64,000 bases of DNA, taken from Ditylenchus dipsaci (taxonomy: Eukaryota > Nematoda > Chromadorea > Rhabditida > Anguinidae). Below, piece after piece: positions 1-11,696 of the stretch (positions are counted from its first letter, which is position 1; the number at the start of each line of letters is the position of its first letter). Made by a program: the position numbers and the translations under genes. The notes under the pieces are model-generated. The model ran no database searches, had not been told where the DNA came from, and saw only the letters and a list, made by a program, of their open reading frames with translations. Where the stretch lies: contig SADC01000274.1 of the NCBI GenBank assembly GCA_004194705.1, forward strand, positions 124,001-188,000, given 5' to 3'.

Positions 1-1004
1 GGCTTTTGACCGCACTAACTAATAGCTAATTGATAAAATAGGAGCTTTGATTGGGTTCTTGCTGAGTTGCCTTCAAGCAGCCCAATTAGGAGGCAAATCA
101 AAAGTGGGCAGGGAAGGACCTAGTCCAAATAATTGAGTGTCCGGCAATTGGGCACACAACAACAGCAATAATTAATATTGGGACAGCACAACAACAAGGC
201 AGGGGTGAGCAATCACCATTGCATAACCACCACTCCTTTGCTCCACCACAAAGTTTGTGCTTACTCACTCACTTTTTGCTCCAAAGCAAACAAATGAGTC
301 TAGATAGAAGGATATTTATAGGGTTGTTACACAATGAATAAAACTGATTTAATCTTGGGAAAAGTAGGCATATCGCTTATTTATACTGGCTATGGCATAT
401 AGTTAGCACAAAAATTCTGCTTACAGTGTTTTCAAAAACTTGTAAGATAAAGATGAAAAGCATGAAAGACATTTAAAATATTATTTCGGGAGCAGCATTA
501 TTTCTGAAATTAGAAATAGCACTGGAGAGAAATATTTGTGGCTGTACCGAAGAATTTAAAAAATATTTGCTAAACGGCACATTTGCTAAAAAAACTTTTT
601 GCTAAAAAAATTTTTTGCTAAAGGCACATTGCTAAAATTTCTTTTGCTAAAGTCACATTTGCTAAAAATTTTTTTGCTAAAGGCATATTTACTAAAATTT
701 CTTTTGTTAACGCGGTTTTGTGGTTCTTATTGCGTCAAAGACACTATCATTCCAACTTTTTTCCTCTTTTTACCTTTTTCTTCAAGTTTTGGGTGGTTTG
801 TAAATTTTTAAGTTTTTTTTTCGAAATTTTTCAAATTGCGTCTGAATCATCCAAATTTTTTAGGCCATCCATGATTTACCTCATACCATCCCAAACTGCT
901 GAAACCACTTCGAGAAAACCCCAGGACCATGAATCGAGGTCCTCTACTAGGGACTGATTGCACCCAGAGGGGTTTGATCCAGCAACCTTGATAATGAGTA
1001 TGTG

Positions 1005-1299
1005 GACCTCTACGCCAAAAATTTTTTCGCGTTTTCGGTTTCAAACAATTTTTCTGCACTAATTCGACCATGCTGAAGATGGTTTGACAGTTGTAAAATC
1101 ACGTTTTATCAAAAATTTGAGTTATCGTGAGTAATTGATTTTGATAAATCAAGAACTTACCATAACTCAAAAATTTCTCGATAAAACGTAATTTTACCAG
1201 TGTCAAACCATCTTCAGCATGGTCGAATTAGTGCAGAAAAATCGTTTTGGAACTCGAAAACGCGAAAAAAAAATTCGATCCAAGTGGACGACCACTTGG
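1005..1299. repeat. Near-perfect long hairpin MITE (310-bp palindrome family)
   Basis: The sequence reads as its own reverse complement around a centre near 1135, with arms containing ATGCTGAAGATGGTTTGACA and its complement. The right end carries CAAGTGGACGACCACTTGG. Further copies lie at 42272-42620 and 49178-49491, with a partial copy near 43044-43150. It is non-coding. Transcription would give a hairpin of more than 100 bp. Confidence 0.85.
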
Positions 1300-1306
1300 T
1301 TTGGTC

Positions 1307-1723
1307 TAGGGTTGAGTGATCGGTAATTACCGGGTAATTCTCCGGGTAATTACCAGGGTGATTACCCGGAGAAATACTACGTATTTCTCCGTAAAGAAAA
1401 TTCGGAGAATACTATTTTTTAGTATTTATTGCAGTTAACCTGCAGCTAATTTTTTGGTTTAGGTATCATCCAGGTGTTTTGAGTGATATCCAGATGGTTT
1501 GGGTACTATCCAGGGTTTTGGGTACCATCCATGTGATTTGGGTACCATCCAGGTGGTTTGGGTAACATCCAGGTGTTTTGGTTGATATCCAGGTGATTTG
1601 GTACCATACCGGTGGTTGGGTACCATTCAGATGGTTAGGTATCAGCAAATAGTATTTCTCCGCTTTTCGGGTAATTACCGGTAATTACCCGGAAGTATTT
1701 CTCCGGAGAATTACCCAACCCTA
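1307..1723. mobile_element. hAT-type MITE with exact 8-bp target duplication
   Basis: Terminal inverted repeats start TAGGGTTG and run into GGTAATTACCGG-rich arms. The element is flanked on both sides by GTTTGGTC (1299-1306 and 1724-1731), an exact 8-bp duplication typical of hAT elements. The middle holds imperfect tandem copies of a GGTACCATCCAGGTGGTTTG-like unit (about 1460-1640). No coding capacity was seen. Confidence 0.85.
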
Positions 1724-1761
1724 GTTTGGTCACACTGGATGAAGTTCTTAGCGATCCTGAG

Positions 1762-1806
1762 GTTGATATAGAGGTCGCTGGTTCGAATCCACCTGGGCGC
1801 ATACTT
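1762..1806 (+). repeat. tRNA-like B-box sequence
   Basis: GAGGTCGCTGGTTCGAATCC followed by ACCTGGGCGCA resembles the TPsiC arm and B box of a tRNA, then a T-rich stretch that could end Pol III transcription. There is no cloverleaf, so this is a SINE-like or element-borne piece rather than a tRNA gene. A decayed inverted counterpart lies near 960-1000. Confidence 0.5.
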
Positions 1807-2177
1807 TGTTTTACCATAATTTTAGATATAGAAAGACAAGCGTTTGACTTGGTCACAGGTTCGTTCCAACTACCTGCATTTCCTAAACACCCTACGGTCA
1901 TATTTGGACACAAAAGGGACCAGAAAAGGCCTTACCAAAAAATTCATTAGCAAATTGCCTTTAGCAAAAAAAAATTAGCAAATGTGACTTTAGCAAAAAA
2001 AAATTTAGCAAATGTGACTTTAGCAAAAATTTTTTAGCAAATGTGCCTTTAGCAAATATGTCTTTAGCAAAATTTTTTTAGCAAAAAGTTTTTTTAGCAA
2101 ATGTGACGTTTAGCAAATATTTTTTTAAATTCTTCGGTACACCCATATTTTGTTTTTCTATAATTTTGAGTAATTCC

Positions 2178-2414
2178 GACCCTACTAGCGAATACCCCAC
2201 CCAACAATTTTTCTCTTTTAAAGTTAAGTAAAAGTGCGCAAATATACGTCCCAGGCCCAGAAAAAAGTGCGTATACAGTTAATAGTGACAACTTCCGTAT
2301 GTTGGCCTAGCACCGAGTCTGAGGGCTAATCCTAAACTTGTTGTTTCAGAGGAGAGTTTCAACGATTCTGAAAAAGGTCAAATTTATGGGGGGGGAGGAA
2401 GGTGGTATTCTCCA
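2178..2414. mobile_element. GGCGCTAGTAGCG-family MITE
   Basis: It shares interior sequence with the elements at 6485-6726 and 37837-38071: an AACTTCCGTA block, GGCCTA, and C-runs or G-runs next to both ends. Flanks GTAATTCC and GTAATTTC look like an 8-bp target duplication with one mismatch. The right end has lost part of the terminal repeat. Confidence 0.7.
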
Positions 2415-2465
2415 GTAATTTCGAACAAATATTAACGGACTAAAAAAGTGTTGAAATGAAGAGTA

Positions 2466-2725
2466 CCGTATTCACTCTATTTATGCCCACCCTCTAATAA
2501 ACGCCCACCCTCTAATAAACGCCCACCCTTAATGACCTATATCTCAGTTAAAAAAAATTATTTTGCAAATCTGTTTTTGCGTTTTCTTAGTTACCACGAG
2601 TTCACCTGATTCCTTTTTTTTAAATTTTGGTTGAGCACCCGAAAATCTAAAAATCGAATTATTTTTTCTCCGATTTTTAAGGGTTGAAAAAAAACGCCCA
2701 TGGGCGATTAAAAGAGTGAATACGG
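2466..2725. mobile_element. pogo-type MITE (CCGTATT ends, TA duplication)
   Basis: It begins TA-CCGTATTCACTCT and ends with the inverted AGAGTGAATACGG-TA. Subterminal repeats read TCTAATAAACGCCCACC. It is non-autonomous and belongs to the superfamily represented by the coding copy at 55817-57931. Confidence 0.85.
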
Positions 2726-2729
2726 TATT

Positions 2730-5700
2730 ATCTTTTGATTCATAAAACATTTCATTTTCCACTAGTGTTGTGATTCCATTACGTTGCGAACAGGCGCTCA
2801 GAAAATAGGCCTGGAGTTCAATCACGAAAAACGTAGCCTGTCCAATAGCTCCTGAATTTAAAGGCAAAATTCCCGCTTTAATCAGAATATACGTTAAAAA
2901 GTTTGATAGGTCACGTAATGTGTTCTATCTTATACTCTCCAAATGAGACTAGGGGTAACCTTAGCAATTACCCAGGTAAAAGAACGACTACTTAGTGAAT
3001 TTCTTATAATACGGTTTTACCGGTTTCTCTGGTGAGGTTACCCACGTAAATTACTCGAGTAACCTTACTCTCACATCAAACAAATCTTATGGTAATGGCC
3101 CATAGACCTTTTGCAAAAATAAAAATATACAATTACATTCTTGACAGCTCTTAATTTCAATTACGCCTGGTAACTTGTAAATTTCAAGACATATTCCATC
3201 AAAGTTACATGATAAAATTCGATTTGACATTTATTTAAAATAAAAAATCAAGCTGAACAAAAAATAGATCTTACAGGCTAATAAACTCAATATTCGTCAG
3301 CTTACAAACCATATAAACGCAAAGAAGGGCAATTTTTTGTTTAACTTTTTTCACTTCTACGTTTTTTGTAATTTTTTAATTTTTTTTCCATTTCCAATTG
3401 AGTAAAGGCGAAAAAAATGTTTTAAAATGCATGCAACAAGCAAGGTATAAATAATTTGCATAAGTTTGGTTTTTTTGTTTTCCATGTCTCCGACAGGTAT
3501 GCGTTAAGTAAAATTAGTCATTTTCAGCCAAATCTCTTCGCTTACAGTCTAATCCAGAAAGGCTCCACAAGGAACAAAAGCAAACAAAAGCTTAACAAAA
3601 CGCAAAACAGTTGAAAGTATGTGGTTTGGCATCGGCGATAGTGTTAAACCTTTGCTCTGATCCCTCTCCACACCAGCCAATCCCTTATTTCTTTCAATAA
3701 CAGCAGCTCCGAAATTACACTCAAAATGCAAAAGAAAAGACATCAAAAATCGACACTGGTCAATCAAACTTTGGAAATTTAGCCATAAAAGGCAAAAAAA
3801 GAAAAACGACTTTTCCGATCATCAGACTGATTTCAGGTGAGAATTAAGGTAAATTTTTTGTGTGTAAATTTTTCAAAAACAAGCTTGCGGGTCCAAGGAA
3901 TTCGATAATAAAACTTTTGATTTAGCCTAACATGTAAAAGTGTTAGAGCGACAACAATATGGTCGTTTTGCAGGGGACAATGCAAATTGTTAGTGTCATT
4001 TTCGAAACCTATGCAAATGTTGCACTGCCGAAAAATCAATTACAGGAAGGGAATAGCCCGACTAGTACGCTTTGAATGTCGTTTGTGAAATTTCTATTCC
4101 TTGTCGGTGCCAACTTCTAGCTAGACCATAAATTAAGTTTAAGCCTACACCTGCACTAGTCACTGGCCACTCGCCTCTCTTTTTCTATAAAATGGACAAT
4201 TGGTGTGGCTGGTGTTGTGAAAATTGCATACGGACAGCACCCTCAAATTCCGGTTGTGGAGGGGAAGGGGCAGCCTTTTGAAATGCAATGCAAGAATTGA
4301 TGATTCAATTACAAATATATGGCTAGGCAATACCAAATTGTACAAAAATGTTCTCGGCTAAAGTATAGTTAAAATTGACCCTACTATAGAATTGGAACAA
4401 GAGGGGAGAAGAAGCATTGACTGCAGTAGGATTGGAAGGAAGATAAATAATATTTTAAGAATAACATTGTTATTAATCACTTAATTAAACTAGATTTTTC
4501 CGGGGGGAAATTAGCCAATGTCTCTGAAATGCGATCGTGAACTTTGATTTATAGATTGTCGAATAGGCTTTTATCTACACCTTCAAAAACAAGACAACGA
4601 GAGTTCCTTATATGCAGCCGTAAAAGGTTATTTTGATTACAATAAAAAAGTCATTCGCTTAGCTAAAAGCTGGGTTACAACTAATTATAATAGAATTTAG
4701 ATGAAAGTAGGGCTGACGAGTTTTGGCTTCCACCGACACGCCACGTTGCTAGGAAAGTCCTGTCACCACCACAATTGTTTTTGACGCCGGAATCGGATTC
4801 AGCGTAAAATTTTGGGTTCAGGGGTGCTTTTGTACATAATAAAATGAAACATTGATGCACTTATTCGGCCATTTGACGTATAATGTTAAACTCATACGAT
4901 TTTTTGCTCATCTTTGTATAAATTGCAAAATTTCGGCACCTATTCGAAAGTTTTGCCGCAAATAAATGTTTTGACAGGACTTTTCTAACAACCTGGTATT
5001 TGTCAAACGGTGACTCCAGTAGTTTCGCCAATTTTTTTTTTCACTGGTGAAACGGCCAAAGACAAAAATTTTTGATTGGTGGACAAAACATACACTCTCG
5101 ACTCTCGAGAGGTGATCTTACATTAATAGTCGCATGTATCACATAGCCATACTATTTAGGCAAAAAACATTGTTCACTGCATCTCCCATCCACAAAAAAG
5201 GAAAATAATTCAATGATACTTGTGCGTAAAGCTATTAGCTAGAATAACTCACACCTTACAAGCACCTAACAACTAGCGTAGAATCAAGTGGGCAAAAGAG
5301 TATTAAGAGTAGTGGTAATTAAGGAGAACAACTAAAGGGAAAAGTTGGTGATTCCATAGCAGCAGTCAAAGGAAGAGAACCGCTCAAGTCGTTTTTCGCC
5401 CTCCAATTATTTAGTAATCTTATAGTTCCTACTTACCAATAAAATGAAAGTGAATGGTTTTGATTGAACAAAAAATAACAAAAACTCTTTTGAAAAGAGT
5501 AATAATAATGGTGATGCTTTATAGCAATTTAATCAAAAGGTTGGAGGTCAATGAACGAAAAAGTTCAAAGGCGCAAAAACCGGCTATATAAAAACGACAG
5601 GCTATATAGTAATATAGTGATTTGCGAAAAACAGTTTAATAGGTTTCAAAAAAACTTTCATAGAATGATCACAAGATGCCCTTGATTTTTTTGCAAACAC

Positions 5701-5950
5701 AAAAAATGGCTGAGAAAAAATGCTTGTTTATTGTGTTGTTTACTTTGAAAGAAAAACTTTTTTCTGGCAGGAAATTAGATTTTTTTGGAATGAGATAAAT
5801 TTTGTTTGCCGATGATTGATTCACAAATAATGCCTGTTTTTATTGATGTTTAAGATTAAAAGTTTGTAAGAGAGAGAAGTTGTGGTCATATAAGTTTGTA
5901 AACCATCACTAAATTTTTATAAAATTTAAATATCAAATGGCAGAAACCAA
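2730..5950. other. No gene recognised
   Basis: Both strands were scanned for conserved exons and none can be supported. The short ORFs here (for example minus 3549-3767 and 3833-4039) lack homology signals and splice context. The sequence is AT-rich with scattered short inverted repeats. Confidence 0.5.
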
Positions 5951-5956
5951 AGCTTA

Positions 5957-6205
5957 CCGTATTCTCTCTAATAGGCCGACATGTCGGTTTATTTTTCAAC
6001 CCTTCAAAAATCGTGAAAATTTTGGGTCGAACTCGACATTTTCGGGTGAAAATCCAAAATCGAAAAAGCGGAATCGATAGAGCTCGTGGGAACTAAGAAA
6101 ACGCAATAAACAGCGATGTAATTTTTTCCTTCGGACTGAGATACGGTCCTCAAAGTAGGGGGTGTCGGTTTATTAGAGGGTGTCGGCCTATTAGAGAGAA
6201 TACGG
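5957..6205. mobile_element. pogo-type MITE
   Basis: Ends read CCGTATTCTCTCTAATAGGC and its inverse, flanked by TA. Interior arms carry GTCGGTTTATT and GGTGTCGGCCTATTAGAG. No coding sequence was seen. Confidence 0.88.
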
Positions 6206-6484
6206 TATGCGAAGCATTGAGCTCCCATATTCCATTGAAAATCCATAGATGCACAATGCAAGCGTTGCAAAATTGATATTTTTGGAATTAAAACACAGAT
6301 TTTTTTTGATAGTGGACTGTTAATTTAGCTTTTGAAACTTTGCCCTTAAGCCTTTTATCCCATGACTGAGAGTGAATCTATTGTTTTCAACGCGGCAAGG
6401 GCTGTAAATTTTTTCTGTCATTGAACTTTTTGTTTTTAGTCTTATTTTGTAGCTAAGTTTCAGGCTACCTAATAAAAAAAATTC

Positions 6485-6726
6485 GACCCTAGTATAGAAT
6501 ACCCCCCCCCCCTAAAAATTTTCCTTTTCAAACTTAAGTAAAGAGCACCAAACATACTTCCCAGACCCAAAAATAAGTGCGTAAGACAGTTATTAGTCAA
6601 AACTTCCGTACGCTGGCCTACCCCCGAGCCTAAGAACTAAGCCTAACTTGTTGTTCCAGGGTAGTTACAGCGATTTTGGGAGGGTCAGATTTTAGAGGGA
6701 GGGGGGGGGTATTCTATACTAGCGCC
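6485..6726. mobile_element. GGCGCTAGTAGCG-family MITE, likely hAT-type
   Basis: The left end GACCCTAGTATAGAATAC precedes a C-run and the right end GTATTCTATACTAGCGCC follows a G-run. Flanks AAAAATTC and AAAATTTC form an 8-bp duplication with one mismatch. The interior matches the other family members at 2178 and 37837. Confidence 0.78.
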
Positions 6727-7194
6727 AAAATTTCCAATCACAAATTTCTGAAAAAGTTTAAAAAAGAACTCGATACTATCACTCTGCTTTTCACTCTGCC
6801 ATTCACTCTAATGACTGAAAGACAGAGTGAAAGTCAGAGTGATAGTAAACGCATCTTTGTCAAAGTTTTTTCAGAGATTTATGGCTGAAAATTTTTTATT
6901 GGGTAGCCCTGGATCTTAGCTACAAAATGTGGCCAAAAGAAGAAAAGGTTCGATGACGAATCAAAATCACAGCCCTTCTTGCTTTAAAAACACGCAATTT
7001 ACTCTCAGTCATTGGAACGGAGCTTTACTGCAGATCTCTAAAAAAATTTTGTAAAGCTAAATTCAAATTTTAAAAATAAAAATAGGATTTATTAGTTTTG
7101 CTGACAATAGCGAAGTCTATCAGATTCTTGTTCCGTTATAAACAAGCTCTCGGTTTCTGCCAAATGGAAAAAAATTTCTACCAACCTTATTTAC

Positions 7195-7644
7195 TCGAAT
7201 CACACCCACTCGCTTTTTGAATGGCCATCATGGTTGGATGGATCGCTGGTGATGTAAAGTATTCGTGCAAGCCATCACCAAAAGTATAAGTGAATACATT
7301 GTCACTAAAAATGTACCAAATAAAAAATAATATTCTGTAGAAACAAGTGCACTAAAATTATACACAGCCTCATTGTCCAGGTCGTTAACCACCAGAGTGA
7401 GTACCGGAGATCCGACAGCAGCTGTCTCTGGTACAGTAATATTGTAAAACAGGTGATCAAAGTATGGGAGTTATCGTTTTCATCCAGCACTCGGATCGTC
7501 ACATTACCGTAGCCTGAAAAAATGAGGGTAAACGCTGAGGATACAGTATAGTTGACGTACCTTCCCTTGGTGGGATTCCTTTGTCAGTAGCACGGACTTG
7601 AATTTGAAATTCACGGCCTATTTTTGATTCACGGTCGAGGGTAC
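7195..7644 (-). CDS. Cadherin-repeat exons (partial cadherin gene)
   Basis: Three minus-strand exons: 7644-7561, 7513 to about 7370, and 7304-7195. The first encodes ...LDRE...QVRATDKGIPPRE, and the second YGNVTIRVLDENDNSP followed by FYNITVPETAAVGSP. These are the DRE, A-D-G and LDENDN calcium-binding motifs of extracellular cadherin repeats, spanning the end of one repeat and the start of the next. AG acceptors and GT donors flank the exons. The third exon (VFTYTFGDG...) is likely from its reading frame, but its upstream donor is uncertain. A one-base break follows DENDN, where the run GGG at 7466-7468 (plus) should be GGGG to give SPYF. The rest of the gene would continue below this window on the minus strand or has been scattered. 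Confidence 0.82.
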
Positions 7645-7659
7645 CTGCGAAAAAATTAT

Positions 7660-7942
7660 GTTTTAAAGGGGGGGTGACACTTGGGGGGGGGGGGGGGGGT
7701 TGAGAAATGGGTTGGCAACCTAATGAAAAATCCATTGACGGGTTACAAAACATTTTAAATATGAAATTATTTACTTGATTTTATGATGGGTTCACTAAAT
7801 ATTGTCGAATAATGTAGTGAAACCGATCATAAAATCACATAAATAATTTTATATTAAAATGTTTTTGCAACCCGTCAATGGATTTTTCATTAGGTTGTCA
7901 AACCCATTTCTCAACCCCCCAAGTGTCTCCCCCCTTTAAAAG
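7660..7942. mobile_element. MITE with exact 8-bp duplication, in a cadherin intron
   Basis: The palindromic element has GTTTTAAAGGGGGGG / CTTTAAAAG-type ends followed by ACACTTGG and a G-run. It is flanked by AAAATTAT on both sides (7652-7659, 7943-7950). The left end is only 15 bp from the cadherin exon ending at 7644. Partial relatives lie at 25756-25941 and 29850-29940. Confidence 0.85.
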
Positions 7943-8333
7943 AAAATTATACTTCTGTATCGAAATAACCCCATACTTAAATGAATAACGATTTTTCGCC
8001 TTAGTTTTCCTACTGTTTTTTAACTTACGCTCAGTCTCGATGAAGACGGTGTGAGATAGAGCGGAGCGTACCATGTTTTCACCCAAAGCTTTGAAAAAGG
8101 TTTTTTATAAGATGAGCGGTCTCCGGTGCAAGCCAAACGACAGTTATTGCCGATTATATACATAAATGACATAAAAATGATTGATGAGTTTCATATTCTG
8201 CATATGATACAGTTGACCACCCCCAGTAGCCCGGCACACAAATTCGGCTCTATCCTAGAAGGGGACGCTTTTTTTGCCTTGGTCCCCCTGTTGTTTTTTC
8301 GTCATTTTGGCTTTGTTTCCAAAAAGGAAAATA

Positions 8334-8940
8334 CAGTCTACTCTCGATATAGTGCACTCTCGATATAGTGTAACTCTCGATACAGTGTATGTTTTTTACG
8401 ACTTGGTTGGTTAATTTAAAAACATAAGGAACCATACCTCGATATAGTGCACTCTTGATACAGTGTAACTCTCGATATAGTGTATATTTTTTGCGGTCCG
8501 ACAAAGAAAACAGCTCTCGATAAAGTGTATATTTTCTAATTTTATTGAAATTGCTGTCTCTAAAATGTAAATTTATCCGTTTTTTGCAAATTGAGCAATA
8601 AGCACTGAAAAAGAGTGAGGTTTGATTACTTTGAACTAGAAGAAACCAGTAATGGAAGTTGCCAAAAATAAAAGCGCCAAATTCATTAATAAGAGGTACG
8701 GTGAGCTACAATTGAATTCTTGGATCTTTTTTGCCGAGGTTGAAAGAACCGAAAAGAAATGTAGTGAAGGGCAGTGAAGGTGAAGCAATTAAAAGACGGT
8801 TGAAAGCTTATAGAGCGTTTGATTTTGCCAGTCATTATATAAAACAGCATTCTGATGATCATGCGGTGCTTAGTTTTGCCGATGCATCAGAAGATTTTTT
8901 TACGAAGAGGAGGCGAAAAACAGAAACATGATAATGTAAT
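8334..8940 (+). pseudogene. Tigger-like element remnant
   Basis: The left end CAGTCTACTCTCGATATAG (TA before it) is followed by repeated CTCGATATAGTG units to about 8530. This matches the second TA-duplicating family in the window. Downstream, 8731-8931 holds an open frame of 66 aa, basic and ending KRRRKTET, which fits the C-terminal tail of a transposase. No DDE motif remains and no matching right end was found, so this is a truncated copy. Confidence 0.5.
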
Positions 8941-9255
8941 GGCTTGTTCACGTTGTTAGAGTTAGAGTTCGAGTCAGAGTTCGAGTTAGAGTTCGGGTTT
9001 TTGATTACGTGAACACCTCTGATCCGAACTCGAACTCTAACTCGAGGGTGTTGACGTACCTCGAGTTCGAGGTCGAATTTGAAGGTGATGATGCATATAA
9101 CTCGGATTCACTTGTGGTGAAAACGGCCTGAAAACTAACTTTTAGTGGCTTTTTGACCGCTCAGGGGCGAAATTCTGAGCCATCTGAGCTATATTACATA
9201 AGCACGTTCAAGCGCGACCTCGAACTCTAACTCGATGTACGTTGAACACCTTCGA
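8941..9255. repeat. Foldback repeat of AGAGTTCGAGTT units
   Basis: Inverted ends (GTTCACGTTGTTAGAGTT and ...CGATGTACGTTGAACACC) enclose direct and inverted copies of TCGAACTCTAACTCGA. The structure resembles the other elements here with short repeats in the terminal arms. It is non-coding. Confidence 0.65.
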
Positions 9256-9501
9256 GTAAGAGTTTATTTTCAGCCCTCTGTTTTTGGAATGCAAATATTT
9301 TGAACTGACGCTATGGATATTTTTAAGCCTATTCGACGAGTGCTGAATACAGGGAAAAATAGAAATACGAAGACTAAAAATTTAAGATTTAGGATTTCGA
9401 TGAGCGTTTTGTCGCTTATAGAATAGAGAAAAGTAGAAATTAAAATTCTGGCATGACCAGGCCTCCTTATAGTTTGTTTGTACATTATTCATTACAGATA
9501 A

Positions 9502-9666
9502 ATGACTGGAATATTGAGCATATTAATTGCAATCCTTTTTGCATGGCGTTTTTGGCACTTGACTCTTGTCAGACATGAGCTGAGTCATCTTCGTGAGGTT
9601 GGCAATCCTGTCAGACATTCTTGGTCGAGCATCCTGAAGTTGGCTAGCCGAGAATCATCGTCTTGA
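9502..9666 (+). CDS. Possible 54-aa single-pass membrane protein
   Basis: The frame starts MTGILSILIAILFAWRFWHL and ends at a TGA. A hydrophobic N-terminal segment (residues 3-19) is followed by a basic, histidine-containing tail, as in a small signal-anchored protein. A splice-acceptor-like ATTCATTACAG lies four bases before the ATG, consistent with a 5'UTR intron or a trans-splice site. I recognise no family. Intergenic AT-rich DNA can produce hydrophobic ORFs, so support is limited. Confidence 0.35.
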   Translation: MTGILSILIAILFAWRFWHLTLVRHELSHLREVGNPVRHSWSSILKLASRESSS

Positions 9667-10396
9667 AAATACCAAAAAATATATAAGTTTAGCAAATAGA
9701 GTTTTTAAACAATATTGGACGCTCAAGATAAGCATTTTAAACAACTAATATTTCGCAATTTAAAAGCAAGACTTCGGTTACACGCCATTCTTTTTAAAAA
9801 AGGTTTTTTTCTTTTTAATAGCAAAAATTTTAGTTTTTTGAAAAATGATCCGCAAAATCAGATCCTTGCAATTTTCGGGACCGAACTGTCAAAAAACAGA
9901 GCCAGAAGGCTCAGAAATCGGGGGGGCGGGTTGAAATAATCGTCAGACCTAGGCGGAAGCGCACTTTTTGAGGTGTCGTATGACGAGGTTCGAATGTCAA
10001 TTAAAAAAACAATTACTTTTCCACCGGTTTCATCCAACAAAACTTTTAGAGCTTCAGAAGATCGCCATACCTTTTCCAGCATACTTAAAAGCAATTTAAG
10101 TATTCTATTTTTCAAAGAAGTCGGAAACAAGCAGCGGCCTAAAAGTTAATAGCAGATTATATAGCTTATATTAATTTATATTACGGTTTGAGATACGTCG
10201 GCAATATTCAACACATTGATATAGACCACTTGACATTCTTCTTCGTCCTCAAACACTAAAATTTTTTGTATAAGAGGCATGCCCATGTGCGACAAAAAGA
10301 AAAAGTGCGAGAGCAGCAGTTTTTTTTTTGTTTTTCAATAAATTTTTACATGCGTTATCATCCAGGTTTTTAATTTCTCCATCTAGGTCTTAATTA

Positions 10397-10630
10397 CCGT
10401 ATTTTCTCAATCAATTACCCTCTCTATTAATCACCCCATAGGTACCCTGTATCTCAGCTGAAAAAATTACTTTGCAGATCTGTTTTTTGCGTTTTCTTAA
10501 TCACCACGAACTGAGTTGATTCCACTTTTTAATTTGGTTGAGCACAAATCTCAAAATCAAAATATTTTTTTTTCCGATTTTTCAAGGGTTGAAAAAAAAA
10601 TTACCGGGGTAATTAATAGAGAAAATACGG
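10397..10630. mobile_element. pogo-type MITE
   Basis: Ends CCGTATTTTCTCAATCAATT and inverse ATTAATAGAGAAAATACGG are flanked by TA. Interior arms carry TTTTTTGCGTTTTCTTA, as in the copies at 2466 and 5957. Confidence 0.85.
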
Positions 10631-10978
10631 TAGTCATCAATATAGATTGAACACGAAAGAAGTGAAAATGGAAGGATTCTAAAATATGGCTGGAGTTTGC
10701 CTGAATTTTTCGAAACGCTTGGGCGCCACTTTAAATAAGATTCGGTTAGGTTGGCAGATGCAATAATGATGCGATTCAAATTTTTACTTTTTGTGATACA
10801 TTTTTTAAGATATTGGCCTAGCGTATGTTAACCAGGACTGGAAATGTCTCAAGCACTTTTTCCTGGGTAGGGACATATATTTGAATACATTCCAAGTAAA
10901 AGGGTTCGGAGATATTCGTTATTGGGGTTCGGCAGGATTGTCTGCGTGTGGCTTTTTGAAGAAAAAAATTAAAAATCC

Positions 10979-11515
10979 ACATGGGCTATTTAATTTTTTT
11001 TTTCTTTTTCAAAAGCCCCATCAGTGGGGTTGTTGAAAGTTCCGTGGGGCTTTTCTTGAATGTTAATAATTGCTCCAAAATTTTATTATTTGTCTTGATA
11101 AAAAAGGGCCGCACCGTATATCTGGCACTTTTCGACATCCGATGCAATATTTTCACGTATCGGTATCGGAAAAAATGGCCAATTTTTGGAAATTTTTTTT
11201 AAACTATTTTTAAATTCGAAAAAATTTTCAAAACTTTTTTTTAAATGTATCAAAAATTTATGAAATCCGATATCCGATAACCGATATCCGGCATTTTTTG
11301 ACATCGGATATCCGATGCTATATTTTTCATATCCGGTATCCGATCCGAATTGTTTTCATATCCGGTACGGCCCTCATAGGAATGTAAATTTCAGAGTACT
11401 TATTAAATTGCCAAAAAGCCACACGGAGCCTGTGGCCCAACGGTGGGGCTTTTAAATTACAAAATGAGAACCCCGACCACGGAGCTTCAAGCGCCACCCG
11501 TGGAGCTTTTTTTTT
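10979..11515. repeat. Nested foldback repeats (CCGTGGGGCTTTT and ATCCGATATCCG)
   Basis: Outer arms share CGTGGGGCTTTT-type units (about 10982-11055 and 11415-11510). Nested inside (about 11107-11375) is an inverted-repeat element with GGGCCGCACCG / CGGTACGGCCC ends and tandem ATCCGATATCCG units. No intact target duplication was found. Confidence 0.5.
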
Positions 11516-11696
11516 TTTGAAATAGAGGGGGCTTCTTGGCGCGAATCAAATTGCCACATCTGGCAAACCCTGAGTCATATACTCCATCAGGCAAAACGAA
11601 ATTTAAAAAAACGAAATTTAAATGATTTAAAATTTGTAAAATTAGAACAAAATTTTAGAATATAGTATAGTCTTACTAGTCAAAATATCGTAAAGA

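Larger units (their letters stand above)
540..2144. mobile_element. Foldback-type element with tandem-repeat inverted ends
   Basis: The two ends are inverted copies that begin with a TGTACCGAAGAATTTAAA-like block and continue as a short tandem repeat of the form TTTGCTAAAGGCACA (about 545-715, and inverted at 1945-2140). Flanking octamers ATATTTGT and ATATTTTG look like a worn 8-bp target duplication. The interior holds unrelated later insertions: a 300-bp palindrome, a hAT-type MITE and a tRNA-like B box. No transposase reading frame was seen. Short AT-rich ORFs inside are translations of the repeat. Confidence 0.7.
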